This document shows, piece after piece, positions 7,635 through 15,557 of a stretch of DNA of 64,000 nt. The first letter of the stretch is position 1. The number at the start of each line of letters is the position of its first letter. The notes below the pieces were generated by a model. That model did no database searches. It was given only the letters and a program-made list of their open reading frames with translations, and was not told the DNA's origin. The translations under genes and the position numbers were made by a program. Source of the stretch: Pseudomonas batumici. Its GTDB lineage: Bacteria; Pseudomonadota; Gammaproteobacteria; Pseudomonadales; Pseudomonadaceae. The stretch covers positions 1 through 64,000 of the forward strand of contig NZ_JXDG01000020.1 of NCBI RefSeq assembly GCF_000820515.1, read 5' to 3'.

Positions 7635-8585
7635 ATGCTAAGTAGAACTGCCTCGGATTTGTATTGGATGTCGCGCTATCTGGAACGCGTGGAAAACCTC
7701 GCGCGGATGCTCGACGTGAGTTATTCGTTGTCGTTGATGCCACAGGACGGTCGCGGCGACGGTCTGCAGGAAATGGCCATGCCGCTGCTGATCACCGGCA
7801 CTCTCGACGATTACCTGGAGCGTCATGGCGAGCTGCACGCCGACCGGTTGCTGCATTTCTTCGCGCTGGATGCGGCCAACCCGGCGAGCATCTTCAGTTG
7901 CCTGCGGGCGGCCCGGGCCAGTGCCCATGCGGTGCGTGGGCGGATTACCGCGGATATGTGGGAAAACATCAACGCCACCTGGCTGGAGATTCGCGGCATT
8001 GCCGACCAGGGCCTGGGACGTTATGGCATGAGCCGTTTCTGCGAGTGGATCAAGGAGCGTTCCCACCTGTTTCGCGGCGCGTCCTACGGCACCATCATGC
8101 GCAACGATGCCTTTCGTTTCATTCGCCTGGGCACCTTCATCGAACGGGCCGACAACACCCTGCGCCTGCTGGACGCTCGCTACGACATGGCCGGCGACCA
8201 GGCCGACGCGGTCAGCGACGGCACGGCCCACGCCTATTACCAGTGGAGCGCGTTGCTGCGGGCGCTGTCGTCGTTCGAGGCCTATACCGAGATCTACCGT
8301 GACGCCCCGGGGGCACGGCAGGTCGCCGAACTGCTGTTGTTGCGGGCCGATGTGCCGCGCTCCTTGCGTGCCTGCACCGAAGAAATCGACCAGATCCTCG
8401 CCAGCCTGCCGGGTACCAACGGCCGGCCGGCCCAGCGCCTGGCCGCCGAGATGGACGCGCGACTGCGCTACACCGGTATCGATGAGATCCTCGACGAAGG
8501 CCTGCACACCTGGCTGACCGAGTTCATTCCCCTGGTTGCCGAACTGGGCAACGCCATACACAGTTCCTACCTGGAGGCCGCATGA
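7635..8585 (+). CDS. Alpha-E domain protein
   Basis: 316 residues; AAGGA site. The N-terminus MLSRTASDLYWMSRYLERVENLARML is the diagnostic start of the alpha-helical alpha-E family (DUF403), an all-helical fold with conserved Glu/Arg/Asp positions such as RNDAFRFIRLGTFIERADNTLRLLD (about 156-180). It has no known catalytic activity and is found almost only beside circularly permuted ATP-grasp and transglutaminase-like genes. Here it lies 11 bases after the former and overlaps the latter by ATGA, so all three are translated from one message. Confidence 0.9.
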   Translation: MLSRTASDLYWMSRYLERVENLARMLDVSYSLSLMPQDGRGDGLQEMAMPLLITGTLDDYLERHGELHADRLLHFFALDAANPASIFSCLRAARASAHAVRGRITADMWENINATWLEIRGIADQGLGRYGMSRFCEWIKERSHLFRGASYGTIMRNDAFRFIRLGTFIERADNTLRLLDARYDMAGDQADAVSDGTAHAYYQWSALLRALSSFEAYTEIYRDAPGARQVAELLLLRADVPRSLRACTEEIDQILASLPGTNGRPAQRLAAEMDARLRYTGIDEILDEGLHTWLTEFIPLVAELGNAIHSSYLEAA

Positions 8586-9385
8586 GACTTTCCATTAGCC
8601 ACGAGACCACCTATCACTACGAGGATCAGGTGCGGGCGAGCATCCAGTACCTGCGCCTGACCCCCCACGACAGCGAGCGCCAGCACGTGCTCAGCTGGCA
8701 ACTCAACCTGCCGCGCCCGGTGCGGGCGCAGCTCGATCCGTTCGGCAATATCCTGCATGTGCTGACCCTCGACGAGCCCCACGAAGCCATCATCATCGGC
8801 GCCCGCGGCCAGGTGGATATCGACGAGCAGCGCGAGGCCGAGCACGAAAGCCAGTCGGCGTTGCCGTTCCTGCGCATGACCCGCCTGACGGAGCCGGACG
8901 ATGCCCTGCGCGGTTTTGCCGACAAGCAATGCCGCAAGCGGCGTGACCGCAGCGCGTTGATCGACCTGATGCAGGCGCTGAACCAGCACATCGCCTACAC
9001 GCCGGGCGCCACTGAAGTCGACACCAGCGCGGCCCAGGCCTTTGCCCGCCGGGCCGGGGTGTGCCAGGACCATACCCATGCGTTCCTGGCCTGCGCCCGC
9101 AGCCTGGGGATTCCGGCGCGTTATGTGTCGGGGTATCTGTACAGCGAGAACAGCGAGCACCTGGCCAGCCATGCCTGGGCCGAAGCCTGGCTGGACGACG
9201 CCTGGTACAGCTTCGATGTGACCAACCAGCTGTCCCGGCCGGAGCGGCACCTGAAGCTGGCAGTGGGCCTGGATTACCTGGACGCCTGCCCGGTGCGTGG
9301 CATGCGCCGGGGCGGCGGTTACGAGCAGATGCACGCCAAGGTGCTGGTGTCGCCGACGCCGGTGTTGTCGGTGCAGCAGCAATAA
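8582..9385 (+). CDS. Transglutaminase-like cysteine peptidase of the ATP-grasp cassette
   Basis: 267 residues. The N-terminal beta domain (MRLSISHETTYHYEDQVR) and the transglutaminase core are both clear. The catalytic triad can be read as Cys161 (RAGVCQDHTH), His197 (SHAWAEAWL) and Asp212 (SFDVTNQ). No signal peptide is present, so it is cytoplasmic. Members of this family are thought to act as peptidases or peptide crosslinkers; with the two upstream genes it would process the peptide or amide made by the ATP-grasp enzyme. The start codon overlaps the alpha-E stop. Confidence 0.9.
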   Translation: MRLSISHETTYHYEDQVRASIQYLRLTPHDSERQHVLSWQLNLPRPVRAQLDPFGNILHVLTLDEPHEAIIIGARGQVDIDEQREAEHESQSALPFLRMTRLTEPDDALRGFADKQCRKRRDRSALIDLMQALNQHIAYTPGATEVDTSAAQAFARRAGVCQDHTHAFLACARSLGIPARYVSGYLYSENSEHLASHAWAEAWLDDAWYSFDVTNQLSRPERHLKLAVGLDYLDACPVRGMRRGGGYEQMHAKVLVSPTPVLSVQQQ

Positions 9386-9388
9386 GCC

Positions 9389-10189
9389 TTACATCGGCTG
9401 TTTGCGCTTGGCCATATGCTTTAAGTAGGCCACCAGTTGATCCAGCTCGCCATCCGGCAGCACCGTCGGGGCGAACGCCGGCATCTTCGCCTGCGGCCAG
9501 TGCCGCAGGCCCTGCGGGTCGCGGATATAGCGCTTGAGGTAACCCGCAGCGAAGTATTCGGTGGGGTTGTAGGGCAGGTTCAGGTCCGGCCCGACCTGGG
9601 CATCCCCGGCGCCGTTGAGCCGATGACAGGCCAGGCAGTTTTTCTGGAACAGCGCGAAGCCCTTGTTCACCGGATCATTGGCCGCCAGCTTCGGGTCCGG
9701 TCGCAGGGCCGGGAAGCGCTCGGCCACCGGCGCCAGGCGCTTGATGCTCGCCATCTGATAGGGCCATTGCTCAGGGCTGATATGGCCGGCCTGCGGGTTG
9801 GTCCAGACCAGGTAGAACGGCCCGGCACTGGGTTTGCCATCGGCCAGTGGCGGCCACGGCTGGCTCGGGTCCTCCACCGCCACCCAGGCTTGCGCACCTT
9901 GGCGATTCAATAGAGGGGCGGCTCCCATCTCGGCGGCGAAACCGTCCAGCGCTACCGCTTGCAGGTGATCGTCGGCCTTGATGCCTGGCAGCAATACCGC
10001 CACCGGTACGGCGCGATAGGTCATGTCGCGCTTGTAGGAGACATCGTCCTTGACGGTGATGGTCTGGGCCTGCTTCAGCAGCTCCTCGGTTTGCCAGGTC
10101 CGGCTGCCGGCGCCCTGTGGCAGCTCCAGTTGCGCGGCGTAAAGAGGTGAGCAGAACAGGACGGTCGTGAACAGGATCAGTGGTTTCAT
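9389..10189 (-). CDS. Exported cytochrome c with N-terminal oxidoreductase-like domain
   Basis: 266 residues with a signal peptide (LILFTTVLFCSPLYA, cleavage near 18). Residues about 20-160 resemble the molybdopterin-oxidoreductase-like domain found in front of some cytochromes, without an obvious cofactor Cys. The C-terminal c-type haem domain has CLACH at 185-189 and a methionine in KMPAF as candidate distal ligand. It is expected in the periplasm as an electron carrier. It overlaps the rhodanese-like gene upstream by 4 bases (ATGA), so the two are coupled. It converges on the transglutaminase gene, with stop codons 3 bases apart. Confidence 0.85.
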   Translation of the reverse strand: MKPLILFTTVLFCSPLYAAQLELPQGAGSRTWQTEELLKQAQTITVKDDVSYKRDMTYRAVPVAVLLPGIKADDHLQAVALDGFAAEMGAAPLLNRQGAQAWVAVEDPSQPWPPLADGKPSAGPFYLVWTNPQAGHISPEQWPYQMASIKRLAPVAERFPALRPDPKLAANDPVNKGFALFQKNCLACHRLNGAGDAQVGPDLNLPYNPTEYFAAGYLKRYIRDPQGLRHWPQAKMPAFAPTVLPDGELDQLVAYLKHMAKRKQPM

Positions 10190-10650
10190 TCGGTCGGGGT
10201 ACCGTTTGGGGCGGCCTCGTCGGCCGTGTTGTCGTCGTTTTCGAAGACCCAGGTCGGGGTGTCTTCGACGTGATCGAACAGCGCGTCGCGCAATTCTTCG
10301 TAGTTGCCGCCGTTGACGATGCCGAGGTAGCCGCGCTGGATCAGCGTGTCTTCGGCCTCGAGGGCGTGCTGGTTGGTGTCACTGTAGATGACCACCGTGG
10401 CGCTGGGGTCGAGCACCACCCGGCGCAACTGGTAGGCGAGGCCCTCGGCGCTGATGCCGGTGCCGTTTTCCAGGGTCAGGTCGACCTGCAGTGAGTTGTG
10501 GATATTGCCGGCGGCGAAATCGCTGTTATTGCGCAAGTCGAGAATCAGCGCACCTTCGCGGATCTCGTCCACCGCGCGATTGACATCGACGATGCCCGCC
10601 TGGGCAGAAAAGCTGCTGGCCAATGTGATGATGACGATCCAGTGGCGCAC
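10186..10650 (-). CDS. Exported rhodanese-like protein lacking the catalytic cysteine
   Basis: 154 residues from a GTG with a GGGAGG site. A signal peptide (ASSFSAQA, cleavage near 18) precedes a rhodanese fold (ILDLRNNSDFAAGNIHNS.., 35-55). At the active-site loop, where rhodaneses have a Cys after the VVVY strand, this protein reads VVIYSDTN, with Ser90 in place of Cys. It contains no cysteine at all, so it is not a sulfurtransferase in the usual sense. It ends in an acidic tail and overlaps the downstream cytochrome c gene, suggesting a binding or chaperone role for that partner (inference). Confidence 0.8.
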   Translation of the reverse strand: MRHWIVIITLASSFSAQAGIVDVNRAVDEIREGALILDLRNNSDFAAGNIHNSLQVDLTLENGTGISAEGLAYQLRRVVLDPSATVVIYSDTNQHALEAEDTLIQRGYLGIVNGGNYEELRDALFDHVEDTPTWVFENDDNTADEAAPNGTPTE

Positions 10651-10764
10651 GAGCCTCCCTCCCTCGAGTCATGGCTCAAGATTGGCACACAAACCCGCAC
10701 TTCGGTAGTGAACCGCTGAAGGTAGGTGCGAGGTGCGGGGTGGTCGAAAAACACGCCACAGTGC

Positions 10765-10860
10765 CTAGCCGATGACTTTGGTGAGGTTCGGCAGGATCAG
10801 CAGCAGGGTGGTGGCAATGACGATAAGACCGGCTTGACGGATTTTCGTATGTTTGAACAT
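10765..10860 (-). CDS. Small single-pass membrane peptide
   Basis: A 31-residue frame: a basic start (MFKHTKIRQ) followed by one hydrophobic helix (AGLIVIATTLLLILPNL) and TKVIG. An AAAGG site lies about 8 bases upstream. The positive-inside pattern and ribosome site make a real small membrane protein plausible. Function unknown. Confidence 0.45.
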   Translation of the reverse strand: MFKHTKIRQAGLIVIATTLLLILPNLTKVIG

Positions 10861-11275
10861 GGCTGATTGCCTTTTGTTGTTATTCCTGACGACGACTACT
10901 GACAACAATGTTGTAGAGGATGCCCCGGCAAAACCCGGCGGCCATCGCTACAGAGTTAACCTTAGAGCCCGCGTCACACTTGGCTTAGAACCATTTAGTA
11001 TCAGTTAGTCGAAAGGTCTGTTTGAAAAGGCATGAGGCATAGTGCCAGCCGCTTAGCGGACCTTTTGCTAGACACGCGCAAGGGGAAAAGGCGGCTGTCC
11101 CTTAGCAGACTACCGTTCGTCCGGGCGTGCCCCTCAAGGTGAGTCGGTCGCCGGTTCTTCAGGCTGTCGGCAAGCTGAACCGGAGCTTGCGACACCGTGT
11201 TCTGTACTTGCCTTGAAAGCGGGTTTCAAGGCAGGCTCAAGTTTCATTCTTTGTCTTTTTGTGTCAGGTACTTTT
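10861..11275. other. 415-base intergenic region with hairpins
   Basis: No gene can be supported. The right half contains two stable hairpins: CCGGTTC / GAACCGG at about 11151-11183 and a perfect 10-base stem at 11209-11233, both within 130 bases of the amidotransferase start. It probably contains the promoter and leader of that gene, and possibly a small RNA. Confidence 0.4.
11209..11233 (+). promoter_or_regulatory. Leader hairpin upstream of the amidotransferase gene
   Basis: TGCCTTGAAA / TTTCAAGGCA, a perfect 10-base stem with a 5-base loop, followed by a T-rich stretch (TTTCATTCTTTGTCTTTTTG) before the ATG at 11276. It could act as an attenuator or a leader structure; not a canonical terminator because the T run starts 10 bases late. 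Confidence 0.4.
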
Positions 11276-12004
11276 ATGTCGTTACACATCTGCATTCTGG
11301 AGACCGATGTCCTGCGTCCGGAGCTGGTCGACCAATATCAGGGCTACGGGCAGATGTTCGAGCGCCTGTTTTCCCGTCAACCGATCGCCGCCGAGTTCAG
11401 CGTATACAACGTGATGCAGGGCCACTACCCGAGTGACGAGTTGAGCTTCGACGCTTACCTGGTGACCGGCAGCAAGGCCGACTCCTTCGGCAGCGATCCG
11501 TGGATCCAGACCCTCAAGACCTACCTGCTCAACCGCTACGAGCGGGGGGACAAGCTGCTGGGCATCTGCTTTGGCCATCAATTGCTGGCGCTGCTGCTGG
11601 GCGGCAAGACCGAGCGTGCGACCCAGGGCTGGGGCGTCGGCACCCATCAATACAAGCTGGCGGCCAAGGCGCCGTGGATGAGCCCGGTGCGCGAAGAGCT
11701 GACCCTGTTGATCAGCCACCAGGACCAGGTCACCGCGCTGCCGGAAAATGCCACGGTGATTGCTTCCAGCGATTTCTGTCCGTACGCGGCGTACCACATC
11801 AACGACCAGGTGTTGTGCTTCCAGGGGCATCCGGAGTTCATCCACGATTACTCCCGGGCGTTGCTGGATATTCGCCAGGAGTTCCTCGGCGAGCAGCTCT
11901 ATTCCAACGCCGTGGCGAGCCTGGTGCACGAGCACCATGGCACCACCGTCGCGGAGTGGATGATGCGTTTCGTGGCGCACAAGCCAGAGGCCGCATCGGC
12001 CTGA
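11276..12004 (+). CDS. Class I glutamine amidotransferase-like protein
   Basis: 242 residues from the ATG at 11276. The nucleophile Cys98 lies in LLGICFGHQLLALLLGG and the rest of the triad is His185 and Glu187 in FQGHPEF. The fold is a single GATase-1 domain with no synthetase partner domain, like the stand-alone GMP-synthase-like or gamma-glutamyl hydrolase-like amidotransferases. An in-frame ATG 21 codons upstream lies in the leader hairpin and adds a hydrophobic extension that does not match the family, so it was not used. The acceptor substrate cannot be deduced from the neighbours. Confidence 0.85.
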   Translation: MSLHICILETDVLRPELVDQYQGYGQMFERLFSRQPIAAEFSVYNVMQGHYPSDELSFDAYLVTGSKADSFGSDPWIQTLKTYLLNRYERGDKLLGICFGHQLLALLLGGKTERATQGWGVGTHQYKLAAKAPWMSPVREELTLLISHQDQVTALPENATVIASSDFCPYAAYHINDQVLCFQGHPEFIHDYSRALLDIRQEFLGEQLYSNAVASLVHEHHGTTVAEWMMRFVAHKPEAASA

Positions 12005-12014
12005 GTGGGCGGGG

Positions 12015-12752
12015 TCAGCAAGCTCGTGGAAGTTCGCGGGAAAGTTGCTGGTCCATGGCTTCGATGCAGGCGCGCATCTGCTCCTGGCATTGGGCGATCA
12101 GCCTCGGCATATCGTCCAGCGTCAGCCCGGCGGTGGGAATCGCCGGCAGCGAGCGGATCAGGATCTGGCCGCTGCGCCAGCGGTTCAGGCGCATGTGCTT
12201 GATGTAGCTGCTGACGCACACCGGCACGATCGGTACGCCGGCGGCGATGGCCATCTGGAATGCGCCTTTCTTGAACGGCAGCAGGGCTTCGCCCAGATTG
12301 CGCGTGCCCTCCGGGAAGACCCAGATCGAGGTGTCCTTGTGCTGCAGGGTCTCGGTGGTGGTCAGCATCGAGCGACGGGCCTTGTGGGCATTGCCACGGT
12401 CGATCAGCACATTGCCGGCCAGCCAGAACAACTGGCCGAACAGCGGCACCCACTTCAGGCTCTTCTTGCCGATACACACGGTGCGTGGCGGCACCACATT
12501 GCCGAAGACGAACAAGTCATAGTTGGATTGATGATTGGCGACGATCACGCAGCTTTGCGGCTTGTTCATCAACGCCCCGACCTCGGCCTTGACCCGCAGG
12601 CGCAGGATGCACATCGCAGGCAAAGCATAGAGGCGGGCGCAGAGCCGGCTGTTGTCCGGATTGAAGGGCCGACAGAGCCCGAGCAACACGCCGATCACGC
12701 CGGCCAGCACAAAATGCAGCCCCATCAATAACATACGTACCAGAAACAGCAT
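12015..12752 (-). CDS. plsC: 1-acyl-sn-glycerol-3-phosphate acyltransferase
   Basis: 245 residues. The N-terminus contains a membrane segment (MLLMGLHFVLAGVIGVLLGL). The acyltransferase motifs are intact: NHQSNYD with His74 and Asp79 (HX4D), and FPEGTR at 146-151 for glycerol-3-phosphate backbone binding. The enzyme adds the second acyl chain to lysophosphatidate at the inner membrane. Pseudomonads often carry several plsC paralogues, so this may be a secondary one. It converges on the amidotransferase gene, 10 bases apart. Confidence 0.88.
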   Translation of the reverse strand: MLFLVRMLLMGLHFVLAGVIGVLLGLCRPFNPDNSRLCARLYALPAMCILRLRVKAEVGALMNKPQSCVIVANHQSNYDLFVFGNVVPPRTVCIGKKSLKWVPLFGQLFWLAGNVLIDRGNAHKARRSMLTTTETLQHKDTSIWVFPEGTRNLGEALLPFKKGAFQMAIAAGVPIVPVCVSSYIKHMRLNRWRSGQILIRSLPAIPTAGLTLDDMPRLIAQCQEQMRACIEAMDQQLSRELPRAC

Positions 12753-12908
12753 CTACAGGGCCTGCGCGGACAAAAGGTGGCGCAGTGTACGGATGTGCAC
12801 TGTTTTCGGCAAATACCAGTCTTTGGCCGGAGATGGCGATGTTTTAGCGTATGTTTCTGCTTGAGGGGGCAGGCGCGGGCTAGAGCGGTTGCCATGCCCG
12901 CGCGGGGC

Positions 12909-13598
12909 TTAAGCCAAATGTTCCTGATCGAGCATGATCGCGTTGTCCAGGGTTTCCAGCAGCGCCTTGCGCACCTTCAGCTTGGTGTTCTTGTGGGCGG
13001 TCATATTGATCTTCTTCAACGCCTGGGCGGCGGCCAGTGCAGCATCCTTCAGCTCATCGGCGGCCACCACCTTGTCGAGGAACCCGGCATCCACGGCATC
13101 CTGCGGGTTGAACATCTCGCCATTGATCACCGAGCGATGGAACGCCGAACGCCGCAGGCGATCCCGGGCCAGCTCGATCCCGGCGTGGTGCATGGTCATG
13201 CCGATCTGCACTTCATTCAGGCCGATGCTGAACGGCCCCTCGACGCCGATCCGGTAATCGGCCGAGAGCAGCAGGAAGGCACCTTTGGCGACCGCATGCC
13301 CCGGGCAGGCCACGATCACCGGGAAGGGATGGGACAGCAGGCGGCGGGCGAGGGTGGAGCCGGCGGTGACCAGGCTGACGGCTTCCTTGGGACCGGCGGT
13401 CATCACTTTCAGGTCGTAGCCGCCGGACAGGATGCCCGGCTGGCCGGTGATGATGACGATGGCGCGGTCGGCGGCGGCCTGGTCCAGCGCGCTGTTGAAC
13501 GCGGCAATCACGTCCGGGGAAATGGCATTGACCTTGCCATTGCTCAAGGTCAGGGTCGCGATACCGTCGTCGAGGTGGTAAGAGATCAATTCACTCAT
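12909..13598 (-). CDS. Crotonase-family enoyl-CoA hydratase/isomerase
   Basis: 229 residues, AAGGA site. It follows the crotonase pattern: IATLTLSNGKVNAIS near the start, GGYDLKVM for the first oxyanion-hole loop and CPGHAVAKGAFLLLSADYRI for the second. The loop position normally holding catalytic Glu/Asp pairs is IGMTMHHAGIELAR, which is unusual for a classical hydratase, so isomerase, hydrolase or another crotonase reaction is possible. It is short for the family (usually about 255), lacking part of the C-terminal helices. Confidence 0.82.
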   Translation of the reverse strand: MSELISYHLDDGIATLTLSNGKVNAISPDVIAAFNSALDQAAADRAIVIITGQPGILSGGYDLKVMTAGPKEAVSLVTAGSTLARRLLSHPFPVIVACPGHAVAKGAFLLLSADYRIGVEGPFSIGLNEVQIGMTMHHAGIELARDRLRRSAFHRSVINGEMFNPQDAVDAGFLDKVVAADELKDAALAAAQALKKINMTAHKNTKLKVRKALLETLDNAIMLDQEHLA

Positions 13599-13851
13599 GA
13601 CGCAATTCCTTGTATAGAAGTGGGGCAGACGTTACCCAGCCGCCGGGGGGAGGTAAAGCGCCGTGACTGACTGGTGAGTCAGCCTTTGCCGGCCGCGGGC
13701 CGGGTTGGCGGCTTATGGCGGGCCGGCTGTGGAGGAGTGGGAGCGTTGCGCGGCGGGCCGGAGATTGGCGGTTTTGCCCTGATCCGCGGGCCGGGGAGGT
13801 GGGGAAATCCGGCTGATTGACTTAACCGCATGAAAATTCTGAAAAAAACCT
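13599..13851. other. Non-coding GC-rich spacer upstream of tRNA-Ser
   Basis: No gene is supported. The stretch is rich in GGCCGGC-type runs and ends at the tRNA promoter. Confidence 0.5.
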
Positions 13852-13880
13852 TTGCCATCGGAAAAGCTTTCGACTACATT
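13852..13880 (+). promoter_or_regulatory. Sigma-70 promoter of tRNA-Ser
   Basis: TTGCCA at 13852-13857 and TACATT at 13875-13880 with a 17-base spacer, 38 bases upstream of the mature tRNA. Confidence 0.55.
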
Positions 13881-13918
13881 AGCGCGCCTCGACAGACTGA
13901 ATCGGTTTGACGAGATAC

Positions 13919-14008
13919 GGTGAAGTGTCCGAGTGGCTTAAGGAGCACGCCTGGAAAGTGTGTATACAGGAAACTGTATCGAGAGTTCGAATCTCTCCTT
14001 CACCGCCA
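13919..14008 (+). tRNA. tRNA-Ser (anticodon GGA)
   Basis: 90 bases including an encoded CCA. The acceptor stem GGTGAAG pairs with CTTCACC, G is the discriminator base and CCA ends at 14008. The anticodon loop CTGGAAA gives GGA. A long variable arm (TGTATACAGGAAACTGTATC) identifies the serine type, and the T-arm is GAGAGTTCGAATCTCTC. Such 3' ends are common integration sites, and a truncated integrase lies 1.1 kb downstream. Confidence 0.96.
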
Positions 14009-14020
14009 CATTCTGCAAAC

Positions 14021-14067
14021 ACAAACCCCTGATTTTCCTAGAGAAAGTCGGGGGTTTGTGGTTTTTG
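14021..14067 (+). terminator. Intrinsic terminator of tRNA-Ser
   Basis: ACAAACCCC pairs with GGGGTTTGT around a structured middle (GATTTTC../GAAAGTC), then GGTTTTT. It begins 13 bases after the tRNA. Confidence 0.85.
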
Positions 14068-14198
14068 GCGTCTGAAAAATGCCCATATGGGACAGATATG
14101 GGGCAGATAGGCCTTTTACTGTTGCATGAAAGGGCAGGAAGCGGCGTGTCGCGACTGGACACGGCCGATGGGGAAAAGGCGGCAATTGACCGGTTGGT

Positions 14199-14345
14199 TC
14201 AGCGGTAACACTGCAGCACGATCAGCGGCAGCGTCAGGCTGGTCGATGGTGGAGGGGTCGACAGTGCGACGGCGATGGTCGTCAGCGAGGCCAGAATGGC
14301 CAGGACAATGTTCAAGGCTATTACGGTTTTGTAAATACGCGTCAT
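14199..14345 (-). CDS. Small membrane peptide
   Basis: 48 residues: a short basic start (MTRIYK), one long hydrophobic segment (VIALNIVLAILASLTTIAVAL) and a Ser/Thr/Pro-rich tail ending LIVLQCYR. No strong ribosome site is visible (GGGATACCCGAAC before ATG). Plausible small membrane protein of the accessory patch; function unknown. Confidence 0.35.
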   Translation of the reverse strand: MTRIYKTVIALNIVLAILASLTTIAVALSTPPPSTSLTLPLIVLQCYR

Positions 14346-14477
14346 GTTCGGGTATCCCGATTCAGCTTAGGGACACCTATTTAGTAATCACGACTTTCTG
14401 CCGTCCTCTTGGGCTTTTTCCGATACCGGCGACAATCGTCACGACACCATTCAATGCAAGCAAAAGGAACCCCCGCC

Positions 14478-14729
14478 ATGAACAAGTGCCAGTTTCACAA
14501 CGACTGCAGCGGCTATTGCGTGATGCCCGAACAGATCGCGGCCAACCTGTGCGAAGACTGCCAGGACGCCGAGCGGATGGACGAGGCGGTGCGCCTGCGA
14601 ACGGCTGAGGTTGTTGAGGCCGCTACGGAGCTGCTGGGAGAGTTGGACGCGGCCGCCCATGCCCGGCCAGCGGGCGTGCATGGAGCGCCTACGCGAAGCG
14701 TTGGCCGCGTGAGTCCGCATCACCCATAA
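14478..14729 (+). CDS. Small cysteine-rich accessory protein
   Basis: 83 residues from the ATG at 14478, with AAAGGAA upstream. The N-terminus contains a putative zinc-binding arrangement (CQFHNDCSGYC, then LCEDC). An acidic helix follows (AERMDEAVRLRTAEVVEAATELLGELD). After that the frame turns into His/Pro/Arg-rich sequence, while the +2 frame offers an ordinary helical ending (QRACMERLREALAA, stop). A frameshift near 14655 is therefore possible and the true C-terminus may differ. Similar small cysteine-rich proteins occur in prophages and islands; function unknown. Confidence 0.55.
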   Translation: MNKCQFHNDCSGYCVMPEQIAANLCEDCQDAERMDEAVRLRTAEVVEAATELLGELDAAAHARPAGVHGAPTRSVGRVSPHHP

Positions 14730-14753
14730 AAGAACACAAAGTAACCCCCGGTA

Positions 14754-14885
14754 TTACCGGGGGCAAATCATCAAGGGAAGGGCAACGACGGTAGGGACTT
14801 CCGGTGCTGGAGTAATGGGGCCGTGTAAGGCGATGACCAGGGTGGCGACTTGAAACAGATAGTTCAGGAATTTTTCTAAAGACAT
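14754..14885 (-). CDS. Possible small hydrophobic peptide
   Basis: 43 residues from the ATG at 14885: MSLEKFLNYLF, then a hydrophobic VATLVIAL and a Pro/Val-rich tail ending LPLMICPR. An in-frame upstream ATG (to 14972) would add a basic N-terminus but no clear ribosome site. Base composition around it is AT-richer than the rest of the window. Weak support. Confidence 0.3.
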   Translation of the reverse strand: MSLEKFLNYLFQVATLVIALHGPITPAPEVPTVVALPLMICPR

Positions 14886-15027
14886 TGGAAATTGCTCGTG
14901 TATGTCTTTGTATTTAGTAAAGTTGGTTCCCGAATTGACGTTAAAACCGGACTTTTTTCGAATTATTTTCAAACGGTTGTTTTAAATCAAGGCGCCGCGT
15001 TACGAATAACGCCACTTATGTAAAACT

Positions 15028-15063
15028 GGCCCCCACACTTGAGCCAGGTGTGGGGGCCTTTTT
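15028..15063 (+). terminator. Strong hairpin terminator
   Basis: GGCCCCCACAC / GTGTGGGGGCC, 11-base stem, then TTTTTA. On the minus strand it is followed by AGTTTTAC, so it may also stop transcription from the integrase remnant. Confidence 0.8.
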
Positions 15064-15124
15064 ATTGGCCCCCGGATACCAGGCTCCCCTGGACTGCTAC
15101 ACCGGACCAGGGGCGTCTGGTTTG

Positions 15125-15517
15125 TCAAAGCTTTAACGCCAACTGCAACATACCTACAACGTCCGGCCCGTCCTCATTGATCCACGTCCCGTAATGCTGG
15201 CGAATCATGTTCCCGTTGGTATGCCCCATCTGTTCGGCTATCCAGTCGATCGACGCTACACCGGTGGTCAGCGACTGACTGGCGTACGTATGCCGACACT
15301 GTCCCGGACCGCGGTACCGCACCCCAGCCGCGTTCAAGTGAGCCTTGAAGAACCGATCTTGTACAACGAAGTCGCTGACGTGAGGCAGGCCGCTTTTGGT
15401 GTTCAGGAAGACGAAATGCAATTTGTGCTGCCGTACCGTCTTGTTGTCTCGCTCAACGATATCGACCGTCTCCGCTTTCTTGTGCAGATTGATTGCATTG
15501 AGCTTGCACAGAGTATC
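15125..15517 (-). pseudogene. Tyrosine recombinase (phage integrase), C-terminal fragment
   Basis: A 130-codon open frame with no start: it opens after a TAG at about 15518-15520 and reads through LHFVFLNTKSGLPHVSDF. The C-terminal catalytic block of tyrosine recombinases is present: the RHTYASQ arginine box (GQCRHTYA), EQMGHTNGNMIRQHY and the Tyr nucleophile in QHYGTWI. The core-binding domain and first catalytic Arg are missing, so it cannot work alone. With the tRNA-Ser upstream it marks an old integration event. The gene orientation points toward the tRNA, a common arrangement. Confidence 0.85.
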
Positions 15518-15557
15518 CTATGCAGGCTCTAGTCATTGCGGGTCTGCTGCTCTGCGA

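Noticed and set aside
12045..12731. A 228-codon plus-strand frame opposite plsC
   Set aside because: Complement of an intact acyltransferase with HX4D and FPEGTR motifs.
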